Part shown: piece by piece, positions 62,457-64,000 of the stretch
How positions within the stretch are numbered: position 1 is the first letter of the stretch
How the letters are laid out: each line of letters starts with the position of its first letter
Source: Maribacter polysiphoniae
GTDB lineage: Bacteria > Bacteroidota > Bacteroidia > Flavobacteriales > Flavobacteriaceae
Reading direction: 5' to 3'
NCBI RefSeq assembly: GCF_003148665.1
Contig: NZ_QGGQ01000015.1
Span: forward strand, 29,669-93,668
DNA length: 64,000 nt
The notes under the pieces: model-generated
The model's input: only the letters and a program-made list of their open reading frames with translations
What the model was told of the DNA's origin: nothing
Databases searched by the model: none
Program-made: the position numbers and the translations under genes

Positions 62457-64000
62457 ATGAAAAGAACACTATTTTTTCTGGTTTTGGGACTTTTATTGGC
62501 AACTACCGCCAAAGGTCAGATCAAGATCGGGGATAATCCCCAGACTATTGACCCTTCATCGGTATTGGAACTCGAAAGCGGTTCCCGGGTCTTGGTGGTT
62601 ACCCGTGTATCAACGGCAGAGATGAATGCCATTACCCCCTTACCCGGGGCCGTGGTCTACAATACCGACCTGCAATGCATCCATTATTATAACGGTACCG
62701 AATGGATCAATGTCTGTGAGGAAGTTGGGGGCATTCCCAACCTGACCACAGACCCGTTCATCAATACCCGAAGTACGATCGTTATTACCACCGATGGGGA
62801 AAACAACCATATCGAGGTGGCCCCGAACAGTATCCGTACCGAACAGATCGTGGATGGGGGTATCAATGGGGATGACATACAGGACAACAGTATCGGTCAG
62901 AACAAAATAGGCAACGATGCCGTAGGCGCGAACGAACTTGAAGAAAACGCGGTTGGGGTGGAAGCCTTGAACAATGTGGAGGTAGAAACCTACCTTGAGG
63001 ATTATTTTACCAATACTGTGGGGTATATCACCAATGTGGATATTGTAAGCGGGGATACCGGCAATGATCTTATGATCGGTATTGACGGCGGGGCCTTTTA
63101 TGAGGAACAACCTGTTTTGGATGCCATTGCTGCAAATGCAGGGGATATCAGTACCAATGCTGGGAATATACAGACCAATAGTGATGCTATAGCGGTCAAT
63201 ACGGGGAATATAGGCACGAATACCAGTGCCATCAGTGCGAATACCACATCTATCTCGGATCATATTACCAATGATGGGGATTTGGATGATCAAAATGAGA
63301 CTTTAACAAGTGCTATTATTGATGGCAATGAACTGGTATTGACAGAATCAGGAACTGAAACACGGGTTGACCTAGGGACTTTTAACAATACGGGTAGTGA
63401 TAATCAGGACCTATCCACAAATGGAAACCCTGGAAATATATCCATTGATAATGGAAGTACACTTAACTTAAATGTCAATGATGGGGATTTCAATGCCTCC
63501 AACGAAATTCAAAATGCAGCCGAGGTTGATGTAGCCGCCAATCCTACAAATTATACGGAATCAGCTACCAATGTAGAAGGGCATTTAAATGGGATTGACA
63601 ATGCCATTGGAACAATCATAGCCAACGGCGGGTCGGATGGTGTTGTAACCGACATCACAACCACAGGCAATAATTTGGTCGTTACGGGAATCAACGGAGG
63701 TTTCAACGGTAACGTACCTATGGAAACCCTTGTGGACAATGCCGTCTCTAATAATGGTTACCTAACTGCTGAGGCAGATGGTAGCGCCACCAATGAATTA
63801 ACCGATATTTCATTCAATGCTACGACCAATATATTAAGCTTAAGCAATTCGGCAACTGTCGCAGGAGCCACAGCAGACCTAAGTTCTCTTGCTGGTGGGG
63901 GGGCAGACGGAGTGGTATCCAATGTGGCCGCTTCCGCAACCGGGTTCGACGTGACAGGTGCCAACGGTGGGTTCAACGGAAGTATCGACCTTGATGCCGT
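62457..64000 (+). CDS. Large repetitive secreted fibre/adhesin-like protein (partial)
   Basis: Open from ATG 62457 to the window end (514 complete codons, no stop), so the right end is missing. A signal peptide (about 1-21, ending AKG|Q) is followed by the fibre-type N-terminal segment SVLELESGSRVLVVTRVSTA and GAVVYNTDLQCIHYYNG (about 36-88). Residues 227-268 are six heptads of the N-x-x-x-I-x-x type (NTGNIGT and the like), a trimeric coiled-coil pattern. From about 394 a module recurs with a 90-residue period (DGVVTDITTTGNNLVV at 394, DGVVSNVAASATGFDV at 484, both leading to NGGFNG). It resembles flavobacterial secreted fibre and phage-tail-fibre-like proteins. Probably displayed on the surface; partner unknown. 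Confidence 0.8.
   Translation, partial: MKRTLFFLVLGLLLATTAKGQIKIGDNPQTIDPSSVLELESGSRVLVVTRVSTAEMNAITPLPGAVVYNTDLQCIHYYNGTEWINVCEEVGGIPNLTTDPFINTRSTIVITTDGENNHIEVAPNSIRTEQIVDGGINGDDIQDNSIGQNKIGNDAVGANELEENAVGVEALNNVEVETYLEDYFTNTVGYITNVDIVSGDTGNDLMIGIDGGAFYEEQPVLDAIAANAGDISTNAGNIQTNSDAIAVNTGNIGTNTSAISANTTSISDHITNDGDLDDQNETLTSAIIDGNELVLTESGTETRVDLGTFNNTGSDNQDLSTNGNPGNISIDNGSTLNLNVNDGDFNASNEIQNAAEVDVAANPTNYTESATNVEGHLNGIDNAIGTIIANGGSDGVVTDITTTGNNLVVTGINGGFNGNVPMETLVDNAVSNNGYLTAEADGSATNELTDISFNATTNILSLSNSATVAGATADLSSLAGGGADGVVSNVAASATGFDVTGANGGFNGSIDLDA

Noticed and set aside
62222..62502. Short minus-strand frames upstream of the fibre-like gene
   Set aside because: They are only 73-78 codons, overlap the promoter and start of the next gene and show no family features.
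62640..63293. Minus-strand frame of 217 residues
   Set aside because: It is the antisense of the repetitive fibre-like gene, whose low complexity keeps several frames open.
1..64000. Defence system, prophage, integron, CRISPR or insertion sequence
   Set aside because: No nuclease/helicase cassette, integrase, transposase, repeat-spacer array or attachment site was found; the genes are mostly core metabolism and envelope functions.

Overview
The window reads as chromosomal DNA of a member of the Bacteroidota, most likely a marine Flavobacteriaceae of the Maribacter/Muricauda/Zobellia type. This is inferred from the protein content: a short pyruvoyl phosphatidylserine decarboxylase, ribosomal protein THX, DUF1573, many secreted regulatory beta-sandwich proteins, and kynurenine-pathway enzymes. 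It is also inferred from the Bacteroidota promoter signature (-7 box TAnnTTTG, once with a -33 TTTG at 19 bp) and from A-rich leaders without Shine-Dalgarno sequences. Genes are dense. I see no rRNA, tRNA, CRISPR array, insertion sequence, prophage or integron.

Layout. 1-3.7 kb: end of a tryptophan operon (trpC, trpF, trpB, trpA) and a small membrane protein. 3.7-10.9 kb: M20 peptidase, TPR protein, PEP carboxylase, uracil-DNA-glycosylase-like protein, THX, a lipoprotein and YaaA. 11-14.3 kb: a divergent pair of transcription units, with pseudouridine synthase and PASTA protein on one side and ddl-coaD on the other. 14.5-17.9 kb: a multi-PAS kinase with a translationally coupled response regulator. 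17.9-25.2 kb: a housekeeping block of Nudix, pyrE, SRPBCC, birA, rsfS, ftsH, LUD, cdsA, psd and acyl-CoA-binding protein. 25.2-32.4 kb: creatininase-like hydrolase, sterol-desaturase-like protein, a two-component system, a DoxX-like protein, two tandem PPK2 kinases and an unknown secreted protein. 32.5-40.1 kb: FAH-family enzyme, valS, DUF1573, a double-Asp retropepsin-like/PDZ protein, aminotransferase and murB. 40.3-42.5 kb: ECF sigma with anti-sigma, a small Cys-rich membrane protein and a second ECF sigma. 42.6-49.7 kb: lipA, gap, a TPR hybrid kinase, lpxK, Nif3-like protein and a coiled-coil protein with a degenerate zinc ribbon. 49.7-55.8 kb: kmo, clpP, a lipoprotein, MFS transporter, kynU and GNAT. 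55.9-62 kb: an O-methyltransferase, then a minus-strand envelope block (two paralogous secreted beta-sandwich proteins, a DUF6702-like protein, M1 peptidase, TatA-like, PAP2). 62.4-64 kb: the start of a large repetitive secreted fibre-like protein that runs off the window.

How the genes connect. Tryptophan is made by the first operon and can be degraded by KMO and kynureninase, probably toward 3-hydroxyanthranilate and NAD. psd, cdsA and the acyl-CoA-binding protein form a phospholipid unit; lpxK, murB, ddl and PAP2 add envelope functions. Sensory capacity is high: three histidine kinases, two stand-alone response regulators and two ECF sigma factors. Most of the window is ordinary core genome. 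I did not find a convincing new defence or mobile system. The most notable items are the paralogous secreted pair with a shared C-terminal module, the repetitive fibre-like protein at the right edge, the coiled-coil protein that lost all its zinc ligands, the tandem PPK2 genes, two terminator-like hairpins with no upstream gene, and several very tight or overlapping gene junctions.
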